Of a DNA stretch of 5,629 bases, positions 1 to 5,503 are shown in pieces (position 1 is the first letter of the stretch; every line of letters begins with the position of its first letter). Both the position numbers and the translations under genes were made by a program. The notes beneath the pieces were generated by a model. That model did not search any database and had not been told where the DNA came from. It worked only from the letters and a program-made list of their open reading frames with translations. The stretch is from NCBI GenBank assembly GCA_937898265.1, contig CALEJM010000305.1, positions 1 through 5,629 of the forward strand, written 5' to 3'. The stretch comes from an uncultured Porphyromonadaceae bacterium. GTDB taxonomy: Bacteria > Bacteroidota > Bacteroidia > Bacteroidales > Paludibacteraceae.

Positions 1-10
1 TTTTTGTCAC

Positions 11-50
11 AAAAAAGTTGCCTACCGATTACTCGATAGACAACTTTTTT
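11..50 (+). terminator. Terminator-like hairpin ahead of hisS
   Basis: Arms AAAAAAGTTG (11-20) and CAACTTTTTT (41-50) are perfectly complementary. Inside them CTACCGA (22-28) pairs with TCGATAG (33-39) with one C-A mismatch, closing a TTAC tetraloop. The A-tract/T-tract flanks suit an intrinsic terminator usable in either direction. It ends 25 bases before the hisS start codon. It could therefore end an upstream gene or be the terminator half of an attenuator. Clostridial hisS genes are often T-box regulated, but a T-box specifier and antiterminator would lie left of the window and cannot be seen. Confidence 0.7.
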
Positions 51-75
51 GATTTACTGAAATAGAGGAGATATT

Positions 76-363
76 GTGTTAACGGTTATTCCTAAAGGAA
101 CCAAAGATGTTCTGCCAGCTGATTCATATAAATGGCAGTTCATTGAAAAGAAATTCAGAAACATATGCGACAGATATGGTTTCAAAGAAATCAGAACTCC
201 TATGTTTGAACATACTGAACTTTTTAAACGCGGCATAGGTGATACAACTGATGTTGTACAAAAAGAAATGTACACTTTTGAAAAAAGTGATCGTTCTATT
301 ACTTTAAGACCTGATCCCAAATATACTGCTAAAGATGATAAAGAAGGTTCTGACAAAAAATAA
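76..363 (+). pseudogene. hisS: Histidyl-tRNA synthetase N-terminal fragment joined to an unrelated tail
   Basis: The 95-residue frame starts at GTG, preceded by a strong Shine-Dalgarno AGAGGAG (64-70) five bases upstream. Residues 1-79 match the start of class II histidyl-tRNA synthetase, which charges tRNA-His in the cytoplasm. Landmarks are PKGTKDVLP (6-14), the motif 1 region [17 protein letters not shown] (34-50), [17 protein letters not shown] (52-68) and SITLRP (74-79). The family continues with EGTA and runs to about 420 residues. Here it continues [16 protein letters not shown] and stops, so the rest of motif 2, the histidine-binding loops, motif 3 and the anticodon-binding domain are all absent. 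It cannot be a working synthetase. The closest resemblance I recognise is to Clostridia-type enzymes, and the A+T richness and Shine-Dalgarno differ from every other gene here. The charged tail after about position 315 may be the true C-terminus of a different, native gene. A chimeric join is the simplest explanation. Confidence 0.75.
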
Positions 364-391
364 CGAGGAAACACTTGCGTACTTCCTCGTT
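353..391 (-). terminator. Intrinsic terminator of tRNA-Gln, probably bidirectional
   Basis: AACGAGGAA (362-370) and TTCCTCGTT (382-390) form a perfect 9-bp stem with an 11-base loop. Read on the minus strand it begins just past the tRNA 3' end, and the stem is followed by ATTTTTTG, a good U-tract. On the plus strand the stem follows directly after the TAA at 361-363, and the A-run AAAAAA lies in its last lysine codons. That is the arrangement expected of a shared terminator between convergent genes, although the plus-strand U-tract (GTTGTTGTCTT) is weak. Confidence 0.8.
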
Positions 392-392
392 G

Positions 393-463
393 TTGTCTTG
401 CCCGGATTCGAACCAGGACAAACAGAACCAAAACCTGTTGTGCTACCATTACACCACAAGACA
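393..463 (-). tRNA. tRNA-Gln (anticodon TTG)
   Basis: The minus strand folds into a complete 71-base cloverleaf. The acceptor stem TGTCTTG/CAAGACA (463-457 with 400-394) is fully paired. The D-arm GTGT-AATGGTA-GCAC carries the conserved GG. The anticodon stem ACAGG/TCTGT encloses the loop TTTTGGT, giving anticodon TTG, which reads CAA and by wobble CAG. The T-arm CCTGG-TTCGAAT-CCGGG has the invariant TTCGA. The U1-A72 end pair is typical of glutamine tRNAs. The discriminator is A at 393, and the next bases (CAA) show that CCA is not encoded. It stands alone, with its own promoter at 485-516 and terminator at 353-391. Confidence 0.97.
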
Positions 464-484
464 GTGTGCTTTGGAAAAGCGATG

Positions 485-516
485 CAAAATTAGGTCCTTT
501 TTGTGATTTGACCAAA
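485..516 (-). promoter_or_regulatory. Bacteroidota-type promoter of tRNA-Gln
   Basis: On the minus strand TTTG (516-513) is followed after 20 bases by TAATTTTG (492-485), an exact match to the Bacteroidota primary sigma-factor consensus TTTG-N(~19-20)-TAnnTTTG. The -7 box ends 21 bases before the mature tRNA 5' end, which leaves a short 5' leader for RNase P to remove. It is the best-formed promoter in the window and supports Bacteroidota ancestry for everything right of about position 315. Confidence 0.8.
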
Positions 517-537
517 TTTTTGGACTATTTTTTTTGC

Positions 538-567
538 CTTAGCGCGCATTTTCTTTTACGCCCTAAG
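538..567 (-). terminator. Hairpin downstream of the DUF4294 gene, no U-tract
   Basis: On the minus strand CTTAGGGCGT (567-558) pairs with GCGCGCTAAG (547-538) as a 10-position stem with one G-G mismatch and one terminal wobble, around a 10-base A-rich loop. It lies 33 bases past the DUF4294 stop codon. On that strand the hairpin is followed by GCAAAAAAAA, not by a U-tract. The T8 run (528-535) is on the plus strand and precedes the hairpin. It may act as a weak or Rho-assisted 3' end or as an RNA-stabilising structure. Intrinsic termination is doubtful. Confidence 0.4.
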
Positions 568-599
568 ACTCAACATCTTGCAATAGACAAACGCCGTAT

Positions 600-1331
600 T
601 TACAGCTGTCCAGACTCTACCATCAGGATAATTCGCTCTACCATGGCGTCTTCTTCGCGACTACCGAAGGAGGCTTTGAGGTTGCCGCCGAGCATTTTTG
701 CGAACATCTGATAGAAGTTTGCCTTGAAACTGCCGAGGTAGGCACGGATGAGTTCGTAGGACGTTGCGTTGCAAGTACGGTCAATCATACGGATAAGCAG
801 CATGCCTTGGTTGAGGGTCAGTTTCGACATCTCCGCCTTGTTGCTGTTGTAGACGCGTTTCTCAAACGACTTCATGTACTTATCGCGTTCGCGCTTGGTG
901 TGCATGGTCATGAGCGTATCGTTGGTCTGGGCGATGAGGTCTTTGATGGCATAGGAGATAGGCAACACGCGTTTCACGTCGCGAACGGTACGCCAATAGA
1001 ATTTCTCCTGACGCTTGTTTTTGAATACTAACGGACGGAAGACATAGAGCGTAGGAAGCTCAAAGTATGGGATGGTATCGCCATTCTCGATCAGACACCG
1101 GCACATGAAACCGCCTTGAGGAACGGGATCATAGGCACGTTTCTTATTAGGCGAGGGAGCAAGACCACCCTTTGGCAGCGGTGTGCCCGCTGACGAAGTC
1201 GGTTGGTTGAGCGACACCTTACCACGCAGAACCTGCGTAGTCTTAATGTCTGTCTGACCCCACGCTACCTCACCAACAAGGGCAAAGATAAGCGCCAAAA
1301 CCACTGTGATATGTCTTCTTGTTTTTGTCAT
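600..1331 (-). CDS. DUF4294 domain exported protein
   Basis: This 243-residue protein begins at ATG (1331) with a Sec signal peptide: MTKTRRH, a hydrophobic core at about 9-20, and likely cleavage near A23-W-G25. Residues 30-75 form a Pro/Gly/Ser-rich, probably disordered linker (for example GTPLPKGGLAPSPN). From about 78 to the end it matches the Bacteroidota-specific DUF4294 family. Landmarks are NGDTIPYFELP (83-93), the block VFKNKRQEKFYWRTVRDVKR (102-121), and the C-terminal REEDAMVERIILMVESGQL (225-243). The domain is basic and helical. No catalytic motif is known to me and the function is unknown; members are conserved single-copy envelope-associated proteins. There is no Shine-Dalgarno, as is normal for this phylum. 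It lies 112 bases past the receptor gene, across a terminator-like repeat holding promoter-like boxes, so it is probably its own transcription unit. I am confident of the family; role and exact location are not established. Confidence 0.88.
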   Translation of the reverse strand: MTKTRRHITVVLALIFALVGEVAWGQTDIKTTQVLRGKVSLNQPTSSAGTPLPKGGLAPSPNKKRAYDPVPQGGFMCRCLIENGDTIPYFELPTLYVFRPLVFKNKRQEKFYWRTVRDVKRVLPISYAIKDLIAQTNDTLMTMHTKRERDKYMKSFEKRVYNSNKAEMSKLTLNQGMLLIRMIDRTCNATSYELIRAYLGSFKANFYQMFAKMLGGNLKASFGSREEDAMVERIILMVESGQL

Positions 1332-1346
1332 AAATTTACGAGTGCA

Positions 1347-1419
1347 AAAATAGGCCTTTTTTCCTTACCATTCTATCTGCATAGACAAAATTATTTCAGT
1401 AAGGTTTAAGGCCTATTTT
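1347..1419 (-). terminator. Large inverted repeat ending the receptor transcript
   Basis: AAAATAGGCCTT (1347-1358) and AAGGCCTATTTT (1408-1419) are perfect 12-base complements. Inside them CCTTAC (1363-1368) pairs with GTAAGG (1399-1404) after a 4/3-base internal loop, leaving a 30-base A+T-rich loop. On the minus strand the structure starts 24 bases after the receptor stop codon. The 3' arm plus the next base gives ATTTTTG, a usable U-tract. The plus-strand side also ends in TTTTAATT. It fits an unusually long intrinsic terminator, perhaps bidirectional. Only 15 bases separate it from the DUF4294 start codon. Confidence 0.6.
1386..1393 (-). promoter_or_regulatory. Candidate -7 box for the DUF4294 gene
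   Basis: TAATTTTG on the minus strand matches TAnnTTTG exactly and sits in the loop of the 1347-1419 inverted repeat. It would give a 5' leader of roughly 50 bases that contains the repeat's downstream arm. No TTTG is visible at the proper distance upstream. A second exact box, TATTTTTG (1352-1345), lies in the downstream arm but would leave almost no leader and also lacks a -33 partner. Which, if either, is used cannot be decided from sequence. Confidence 0.35.
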
Positions 1420-1443
1420 AATTAGCTTCAAGTCCTTTGGAGA

Positions 1444-3924
1444 CTATTCGCCAAATCCGTTGGACATGTCGAAGCCGCCCATGTCGTCGCCTTCGCCGCC
1501 ACCCATTCCGCGACGGTTCTTGGCGTTGGTGTTACCAAAGCTCCAGCGAACAGAGAAGTTGAAGCCTGGGCCGTTGCCGCGGCGGTCCATATCCTGATAG
1601 AAGTTGTCGCCCCAGGTAACGTTCTTCCAACCCATAGAGTGGAAGAGGTCCCAAACAGAGAGACTGAGGATGAGTCGGCGGTCGAGGAAGCTCTTCTTCA
1701 AACCGATTGAAGAGAAGAACATACCCTTGCTGCGACCTTGGGCAATCACCATTGGAGAGTTATAGCTCAATGAGAGCTGACCTGAGAATGTCTTGGTGAA
1801 GATGAAGTTACCCATCACGCGAGCATTCCAGTTGAAACGTTGCTGACGCTCTTGAAGGAGGACGTCGCGATAGTAGACGTCGGCCATGTCAACATAAGAG
1901 CCGCGGAGCGAGGAGGTGAGGCTGAACCAACGGGCAATGGTGTTCATGGCTGCAAGTTCCAAACCAACCGACTGCGATTGCGCTACGTTGTCCCAAGTAG
2001 ACTCCATCACATTCGGATTGTCGTCGCTTTGGAAACGTACGTTCTGCATAATGTCGGTAGTATAGTGGTAATAGAGCGAGGCAGAGAGGTTGTGTCCGCT
2101 CTCCCAGATTTTGAGATATTTCAACTCAAGGGCGTTGGAGAACTCTGGTTTAAGGTCTGGGTTACCGTAGGAGACGTTGGTGGAGTCGGATACGTTACGA
2201 TACATACTCAACTGACGGCCACGTGGACGGTTGACACGACGTGTGTAGTTCAACTGAAGTTCGTTGTTCTTAGGCAACGAATAGGAGAGATAGGCCGTTG
2301 GGTAAACCTGGAAATAGTGACGGTTGGCATATTGAATCTCTTCGGAATCAACGTCGCGTGAGCCAACTTGCGTTGTAAAGTATTCGCCACGAAGACCAAG
2401 TTGAGCGCTAAAGTTGCCCCATTTCTGTCCGTAGGTAGCATAGAGTGCAGCTACCAACTCACGATAGTCGAAGTCGTTATAGCTCAAGCGAGAGCTGTCG
2501 TCAAATTCAGCGCCGTCGAAAGTGCGCGAGTGCATCAGGTGTTGCTGACCAACCACGTCGACACCAGCCTCCAGTTTCGCATTATTGTTGAAGCGCTGTG
2601 TGTAATCCATCTTGAATTCTGCGTTGGTGCGACGGTTGTTACTGCTTTGCGCTTGTTGATAGGCAAAGGCATCACCCTGCTGAACGGTTTGGTCGTTGAC
2701 GCTCTCCGAGTTACGACGTGTTTGAGAGAACGAGAGCGAAGCTCGCAACTCTGAACCTTTGTCGTCAAACTGATGTTGGTAGTCAAGTCCGACGTTATAG
2801 GTCAAACGGTTGTTGGTGTTTTTGTTCAAGCGCTCGTAGATAGAGTTGACACTCGAGCGGTAGTTGAACATATTGTAATAGATATTTTCTGTTGAATGAC
2901 CGTTGCCATCGTTGAACATCACGTTGAAGCCGAGGTTATCTTTCTTCTGCTTGCCAAGGTGGAAGTCGACGCCAGTGCGGACGAAGATGCCGTAACCGCG
3001 ATTGTCATCTTTATTCTCTTGACCGAGATAAGAGATGGTGTCGGTACGGTTGGTATTTGGGGCGAACGACCAACGGTCGGTAGTGCCGCCACCGCTATAG
3101 TTATGCTGACGGAAGCCGAGGTTGATATAGAAGTCAACCAAGGAGCTGTTGAAGTTGAAGTTGCCGCTTACGTTGGCACCCGGAATGCCTCGCACCTGAT
3201 AACCGAGACCAGCCTCCAGACTGCCGTAATAGCCAGCCTTACGCTCTTTCTTGAGCACAAGGTTGATGATACCGGCGGTGCCTTCTGGACTGTATTTGGC
3301 AGAAGGGTTGGTGATCAACTCAACCTTCTCGATGCTACCGGCAGGCATCTGTTGAAGAATCTGTGCGCGGTTGTCGGCGTCGAGACCTGAAGGTTTGCCG
3401 TTAATCCACACTTCTACACTTGAACTGCCGCGAAGGGAAATCTCGCCATCTTGGTCGACGTCAACGGATGGGATATGTTGAAGCATCTCAGACGCCGAGG
3501 CACCTGCAGCGGCAAGGTTTTGGTCAACGTTGAACACAGCCTTGTCGATATCAAAGTGCATCTGTCCAGCCTGACCAACCACCTCAAGGGCGTCAAGGGT
3601 CTTGGCATCTTCTTGCAAGACGATGGTTTTGAGGTCTACCACTTGGTCGGCGGAAGAGATGGTGACAGTTTTGACGATGGTGTTGAAACCAACCATTGAG
3701 ACTTTCACTTCGTAGCTACCTGGGGCAACGTTGGTCAACTGGAAGCGACCATCGAGGTCGGTGGCCACACCGCTGATATTGTTCTCCTGCTGAGGCAGGT
3801 GAAGTGTGACGGTCACGAATTCGGCAGGATGTTTTTCAACATCAACCACAACACCTTTGATGACTGCGGCTTGAAGATTCAATGCCAGCAGCATAAAGGT
3901 TAATAACAGAGTAATTTGTTTCAT
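1444..3924 (-). CDS. TonB-dependent receptor (outer-membrane beta-barrel-3 type)
   Basis: This 826-residue outer-membrane protein is full length. It has a Sec signal peptide at 1-19 or 20 (MKQITLLLTFMLLALNLQA). A carboxypeptidase-like regulatory beta-sandwich covers about 22-105 (KGVVVDVEKHPAEFVTV, TDLDGRFQLTNVAPGSYEV). A short segment LDALEVVG (110-117) may be the TonB-contact region. The plug covers about 120-226 and includes SLRGSSSVEVWINGKPSG (163-180) and IEKVELITNPSAKYSPEGTA (198-217). A barrel rich in aromatic and Asn/Asp residues follows and ends with the strand FNFSVRWSFG (788-797). A 29-residue Gly/Asp/Met-rich tail comes after that strand. Members use TonB energy to import substrates or act as sensory receptors; the substrate here is unknown. 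No SusD-like lipoprotein or anti-sigma/ECF pair lies beside it, so it is not a recognisable glycan-uptake (SusC) system. The TlpA-like gene upstream is in the same orientation, 191 bases away. There is no Shine-Dalgarno; the start is set by the signal peptide. Confidence 0.92.
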   Translation of the reverse strand: MKQITLLLTFMLLALNLQAAVIKGVVVDVEKHPAEFVTVTLHLPQQENNISGVATDLDGRFQLTNVAPGSYEVKVSMVGFNTIVKTVTISSADQVVDLKTIVLQEDAKTLDALEVVGQAGQMHFDIDKAVFNVDQNLAAAGASASEMLQHIPSVDVDQDGEISLRGSSSVEVWINGKPSGLDADNRAQILQQMPAGSIEKVELITNPSAKYSPEGTAGIINLVLKKERKAGYYGSLEAGLGYQVRGIPGANVSGNFNFNSSLVDFYINLGFRQHNYSGGGTTDRWSFAPNTNRTDTISYLGQENKDDNRGYGIFVRTGVDFHLGKQKKDNLGFNVMFNDGNGHSTENIYYNMFNYRSSVNSIYERLNKNTNNRLTYNVGLDYQHQFDDKGSELRASLSFSQTRRNSESVNDQTVQQGDAFAYQQAQSSNNRRTNAEFKMDYTQRFNNNAKLEAGVDVVGQQHLMHSRTFDGAEFDDSSRLSYNDFDYRELVAALYATYGQKWGNFSAQLGLRGEYFTTQVGSRDVDSEEIQYANRHYFQVYPTAYLSYSLPKNNELQLNYTRRVNRPRGRQLSMYRNVSDSTNVSYGNPDLKPEFSNALELKYLKIWESGHNLSASLYYHYTTDIMQNVRFQSDDNPNVMESTWDNVAQSQSVGLELAAMNTIARWFSLTSSLRGSYVDMADVYYRDVLLQERQQRFNWNARVMGNFIFTKTFSGQLSLSYNSPMVIAQGRSKGMFFSSIGLKKSFLDRRLILSLSVWDLFHSMGWKNVTWGDNFYQDMDRRGNGPGFNFSVRWSFGNTNAKNRRGMGGGEGDDMGGFDMSNGFGE

Positions 3925-3946
3925 TATAGAAATGCGAACTTATATA

Positions 3947-4046
3947 CAATACTATATTTAGATACGATGTTATGACAATCAATAGACCGAGAGGTTTAAT
4001 TCGTTTGACAAGAATACAAAACTTTTTAATTTGTTAACCTTTCAAA
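3947..4046 (-). promoter_or_regulatory. Candidate promoter region of the TonB-dependent receptor
   Basis: Two imperfect Bacteroidota-type promoters can be read on the minus strand of this A+T-rich spacer. The distal one has TTTG (4046-4043), 18 bases, then AAGTTTTG (4024-4017), one mismatch from TAnnTTTG. The proximal one has ATTG (3979-3976), 21 bases, then TAGTATTG (3954-3947), with one mismatch in each box. The distal choice gives a leader of about 85 bases and the proximal one about 20. The sequence does not decide between them, and readthrough from the upstream lipoprotein gene is also possible. Confidence 0.35.
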
Positions 4047-4051
4047 CATAC

Positions 4052-4087
4052 GACAGGCCTCCAAATCGTCCGACTCGGAGGCTTGTC
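4052..4087 (-). terminator. Hairpin after the TlpA-like lipoprotein gene
   Basis: GACAGGCCTCC (4052-4062) and GGAGGCTTGTC (4077-4087) pair over 11 positions with one mismatch around a 14-base loop. It begins 28 bases after the lipoprotein stop codon on the minus strand. The sequence after the stem there, GTATGTTTG, has only a weak U-tract, so termination may be incomplete and some transcripts may run on into the receptor gene. Confidence 0.55.
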
Positions 4088-4115
4088 TATGTGATAGTCT
4101 ACACTTTGAGGTTGC

Positions 4116-5219
4116 TTACTTAAGGAGTTCGGCGAGTTTGTTGTCAATCTCTTCGCCGTAGATATCGCGGGCGATAATCTGTCCTGAGGCAGCGTCCACA
4201 AGGAACATTGTTGGAACGGCGATAACCGCGTAACGGTCAACTGCTTCGCACTTCCAGCCATTCAAAGCAGAGATTTGTGGCCAGGTGATGTGGAGGGTCT
4301 CGATGCCAGTTTTCCAAGCGTCGAGGTCGTCGTCAACGCTGATACCGAGAATTTCGAAGCCTTTGTCGTGGTAGCGCTCATAGAGTTCTACGAGGTGAGG
4401 CATCTCGCGACGGCATGGGCCGCACCAGCTTGCCCAGAAGTCGATGAGAACCACTTTGTTGTCTGCCATCGCCTCAGAGATTGCCATTGGCTGACCCTCT
4501 GGAGTGTTCATTGTCAAGTCGATGAACTGACTTCCAACGGCAGATTGGCGGTAGTTTTCAATATAGAATTTGATTTCGTCGTAACCGTAGAAATCGAAAT
4601 TGTCTTTCACCTGATCGAGCAGGCCCATCGTCTCTTCTGGTTCAAAGCGCCAGCGGTTGCGGCGAAGTGCGTAGAGACCGACAGGAGTCTGGATATTGTC
4701 GATGATGAAGTTGCGAATCTTATCGTTTACCTCATTGCCAAGGCTCTCGAGGTCGGTATAGATAGCCTCTTTCTCCTCTTCGGTGAGGGTTTGGTCGCTT
4801 GACAGACGACGCTCAATCTCAGAGGTTTGGAGCATCAAGCCAGCCACCTCGCCATTGAATTCTGCGAGACGTTCGTTCTCAGCAGAGCCTTTCACCGAGC
4901 TTTCTGATTCGCCGAGATAGATCAGGAGTTTACCTGGTTCGGCAACAAAAACCTGATGACGTTCCTCCTCGTTGACCACATAGCCAACGAAGCGAATGAG
5001 AGTTTTTTCGGCGTTGACAGAGAAGGAGAACTTACCTTCTGCATTCACGGTGCAAGAATCGAGGTTTTCGTAGCCATCTGCTGTTAAGCGCTGAATATAA
5101 ACCTTTTTGCAACCATCAGGATTCTCCACCTGACCATCAATCTTACAGACTGATTTGTTCTTGGAACATGAGACAAGGCACAAAAGGGCCATCGTCAAGA
5201 AAAAAACAATTTTTTTCAT
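4116..5219 (-). CDS. TlpA-like thioredoxin lipoprotein with N-terminal DUF4369
   Basis: This 367-residue protein starts at the ATG at 5219, where a clear lipoprotein signal begins: MKKIVFFLTMALLCLVSC, lipobox LVSC with lipidated Cys18. The residues after it (SKNKS) do not resemble the acidic Bacteroidota surface-export signal, so a periplasm-facing anchor is likely. Residues ~24-110 are a DUF4369 beta domain (CKIDGQVENPDGCKKVYIQR, then DSCTVNAEGKFSFSV). Residues ~112-225 are a charged helical linker. Residues ~228-367 are a TlpA/ResA-type thioredoxin fold with WCGPC (265-269, redox cysteines C266 and C269) and the cis-proline loop VPT (335-337, P336). Such proteins reduce or exchange disulfides in the cell envelope; the partner is unknown. 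An additional cysteine (C324) lies in GWKCEAVDRY. The open frame continues upstream to 5504, but that extension has no export signal and crosses this gene's own promoter, so it is rejected. Family assignment is firm. Confidence 0.93.
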   Translation of the reverse strand: MKKIVFFLTMALLCLVSCSKNKSVCKIDGQVENPDGCKKVYIQRLTADGYENLDSCTVNAEGKFSFSVNAEKTLIRFVGYVVNEEERHQVFVAEPGKLLIYLGESESSVKGSAENERLAEFNGEVAGLMLQTSEIERRLSSDQTLTEEEKEAIYTDLESLGNEVNDKIRNFIIDNIQTPVGLYALRRNRWRFEPEETMGLLDQVKDNFDFYGYDEIKFYIENYRQSAVGSQFIDLTMNTPEGQPMAISEAMADNKVVLIDFWASWCGPCRREMPHLVELYERYHDKGFEILGISVDDDLDAWKTGIETLHITWPQISALNGWKCEAVDRYAVIAVPTMFLVDAASGQIIARDIYGEEIDNKLAELLK

Positions 5220-5243
5220 CGTATTGATATTTTTTTTCGGCAA

Positions 5244-5278
5244 CAAAATTACACAAATTAAGTCACAAGGAATCCAAA
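5244..5278 (-). promoter_or_regulatory. Promoter of the TlpA-like lipoprotein gene
   Basis: TAATTTTG (5251-5244) on the minus strand is an exact TAnnTTTG box. TTTG (5278-5275) lies 23 bases upstream of it, at the long end of the spacing reported for Bacteroidota promoters. The box ends 24 bases before the ATG, so the leader would be short (roughly 15-20 bases), A-rich and without a Shine-Dalgarno, as is usual in this phylum. Confidence 0.55.
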
Positions 5279-5369
5279 AAATCGGATTTCTTTTGGCAGC
5301 AAGAAAAAAGATTATCTTGAGCCGCTCGGAGAGATGGAAACAGCGGGACGTAAAGGGGCATTGCGGCAC

Positions 5370-5406
5370 GCCGTTTGGCGGCTTCGGGGCGGATTTTCCG
5401 AACGGC
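5370..5406. other. GC-rich hairpin in the divergent intergenic region
   Basis: GCCGTTTGG (5370-5378) and CCGAACGGC (5398-5406) pair over nine positions with one wobble around a 19-base loop; within it TTCGG (5383-5387) can alternatively pair with CCGAA (5398-5402). It lies upstream of both divergent promoters, so neither predicted transcript would contain it. There is no adjoining U-tract. It could be part of an unannotated small RNA or simply a chance structure in locally G+C-rich DNA. Apart from this element and the one at 5430-5463, I see nothing else of note in 5279-5448. Confidence 0.35.
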
Positions 5407-5429
5407 AGATTCCAAATGGCGGCAAAGAA

Positions 5430-5463
5430 CGACGAAAACCGACTTTCGTTTGCGTTTTCGTTG
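5430..5463. promoter_or_regulatory. Inverted repeat overlapping the -33 box, possible operator
   Basis: CGACGAAAAC (5430-5439) and GTTTTCGTTG (5454-5463) are complementary at nine of ten positions, with a wobble at the second, around a 14-base centre. The centre contains another TTTCGTT (5444-5450), repeated at 5456-5462 twelve bases on. The repeat covers the candidate -33 TTTG (5449-5452) of the plus-strand gene, a placement typical of a repressor site. No regulator gene is visible in the window, so this remains a suggestion. Confidence 0.3.
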
Positions 5464-5483
5464 GAAAAGTTTTGGTAACTTTG
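5449..5483 (+). promoter_or_regulatory. Promoter of the right-edge plus-strand gene
   Basis: TAACTTTG (5476-5483) matches TAnnTTTG exactly. TTTG (5449-5452) stands 23 bases upstream, the same spacing as in the divergent promoter at 5244-5278. The -7 box ends 20 bases before the ATG at 5504. This box also supports 5504 as the real start of that gene. Confidence 0.6.
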
Positions 5484-5503
5484 CAGCACGAAACAGTTTG
5501 ACA

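Noticed and set aside
1..75. T-box riboswitch controlling hisS
   Set aside because: Only the terminator-like hairpin is visible; the specifier stem and the conserved antiterminator bulge would lie outside the window.
300..463. Integrated element using tRNA-Gln as attachment site
   Set aside because: Foreign-looking DNA lies on the 3' side of the tRNA, but the junction is about 80 bases beyond the tRNA end and past its intact terminator. I see no integrase gene and no duplicated tRNA 3' end.
1840..3390. Long plus-strand open frames at 1840-2361, 2368-2754 and 2896-3390 opposite the receptor gene
   Set aside because: They are antisense to a well-supported receptor, have no recognisable domains, and their composition is what the reverse complement of its codons would give.
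1444..3924. SusC-type glycan transporter
   Set aside because: The plug and barrel fit the beta-barrel-3 group, and no SusD-like lipoprotein or glycan-degrading enzyme is present in the window.
4275..4802. Plus-strand 175-codon frame opposite the TlpA-like gene
   Set aside because: It lies entirely antisense to a gene with lipobox, WCGPC and cis-proline landmarks, and has no domain of its own.
5155..5478. Plus-strand 107-codon frame and other frames in the 5220-5503 intergenic region
   Set aside because: The frame overlaps the lipoprotein start antisense, has low-complexity and basic content, lacks a promoter and resembles no family I know.
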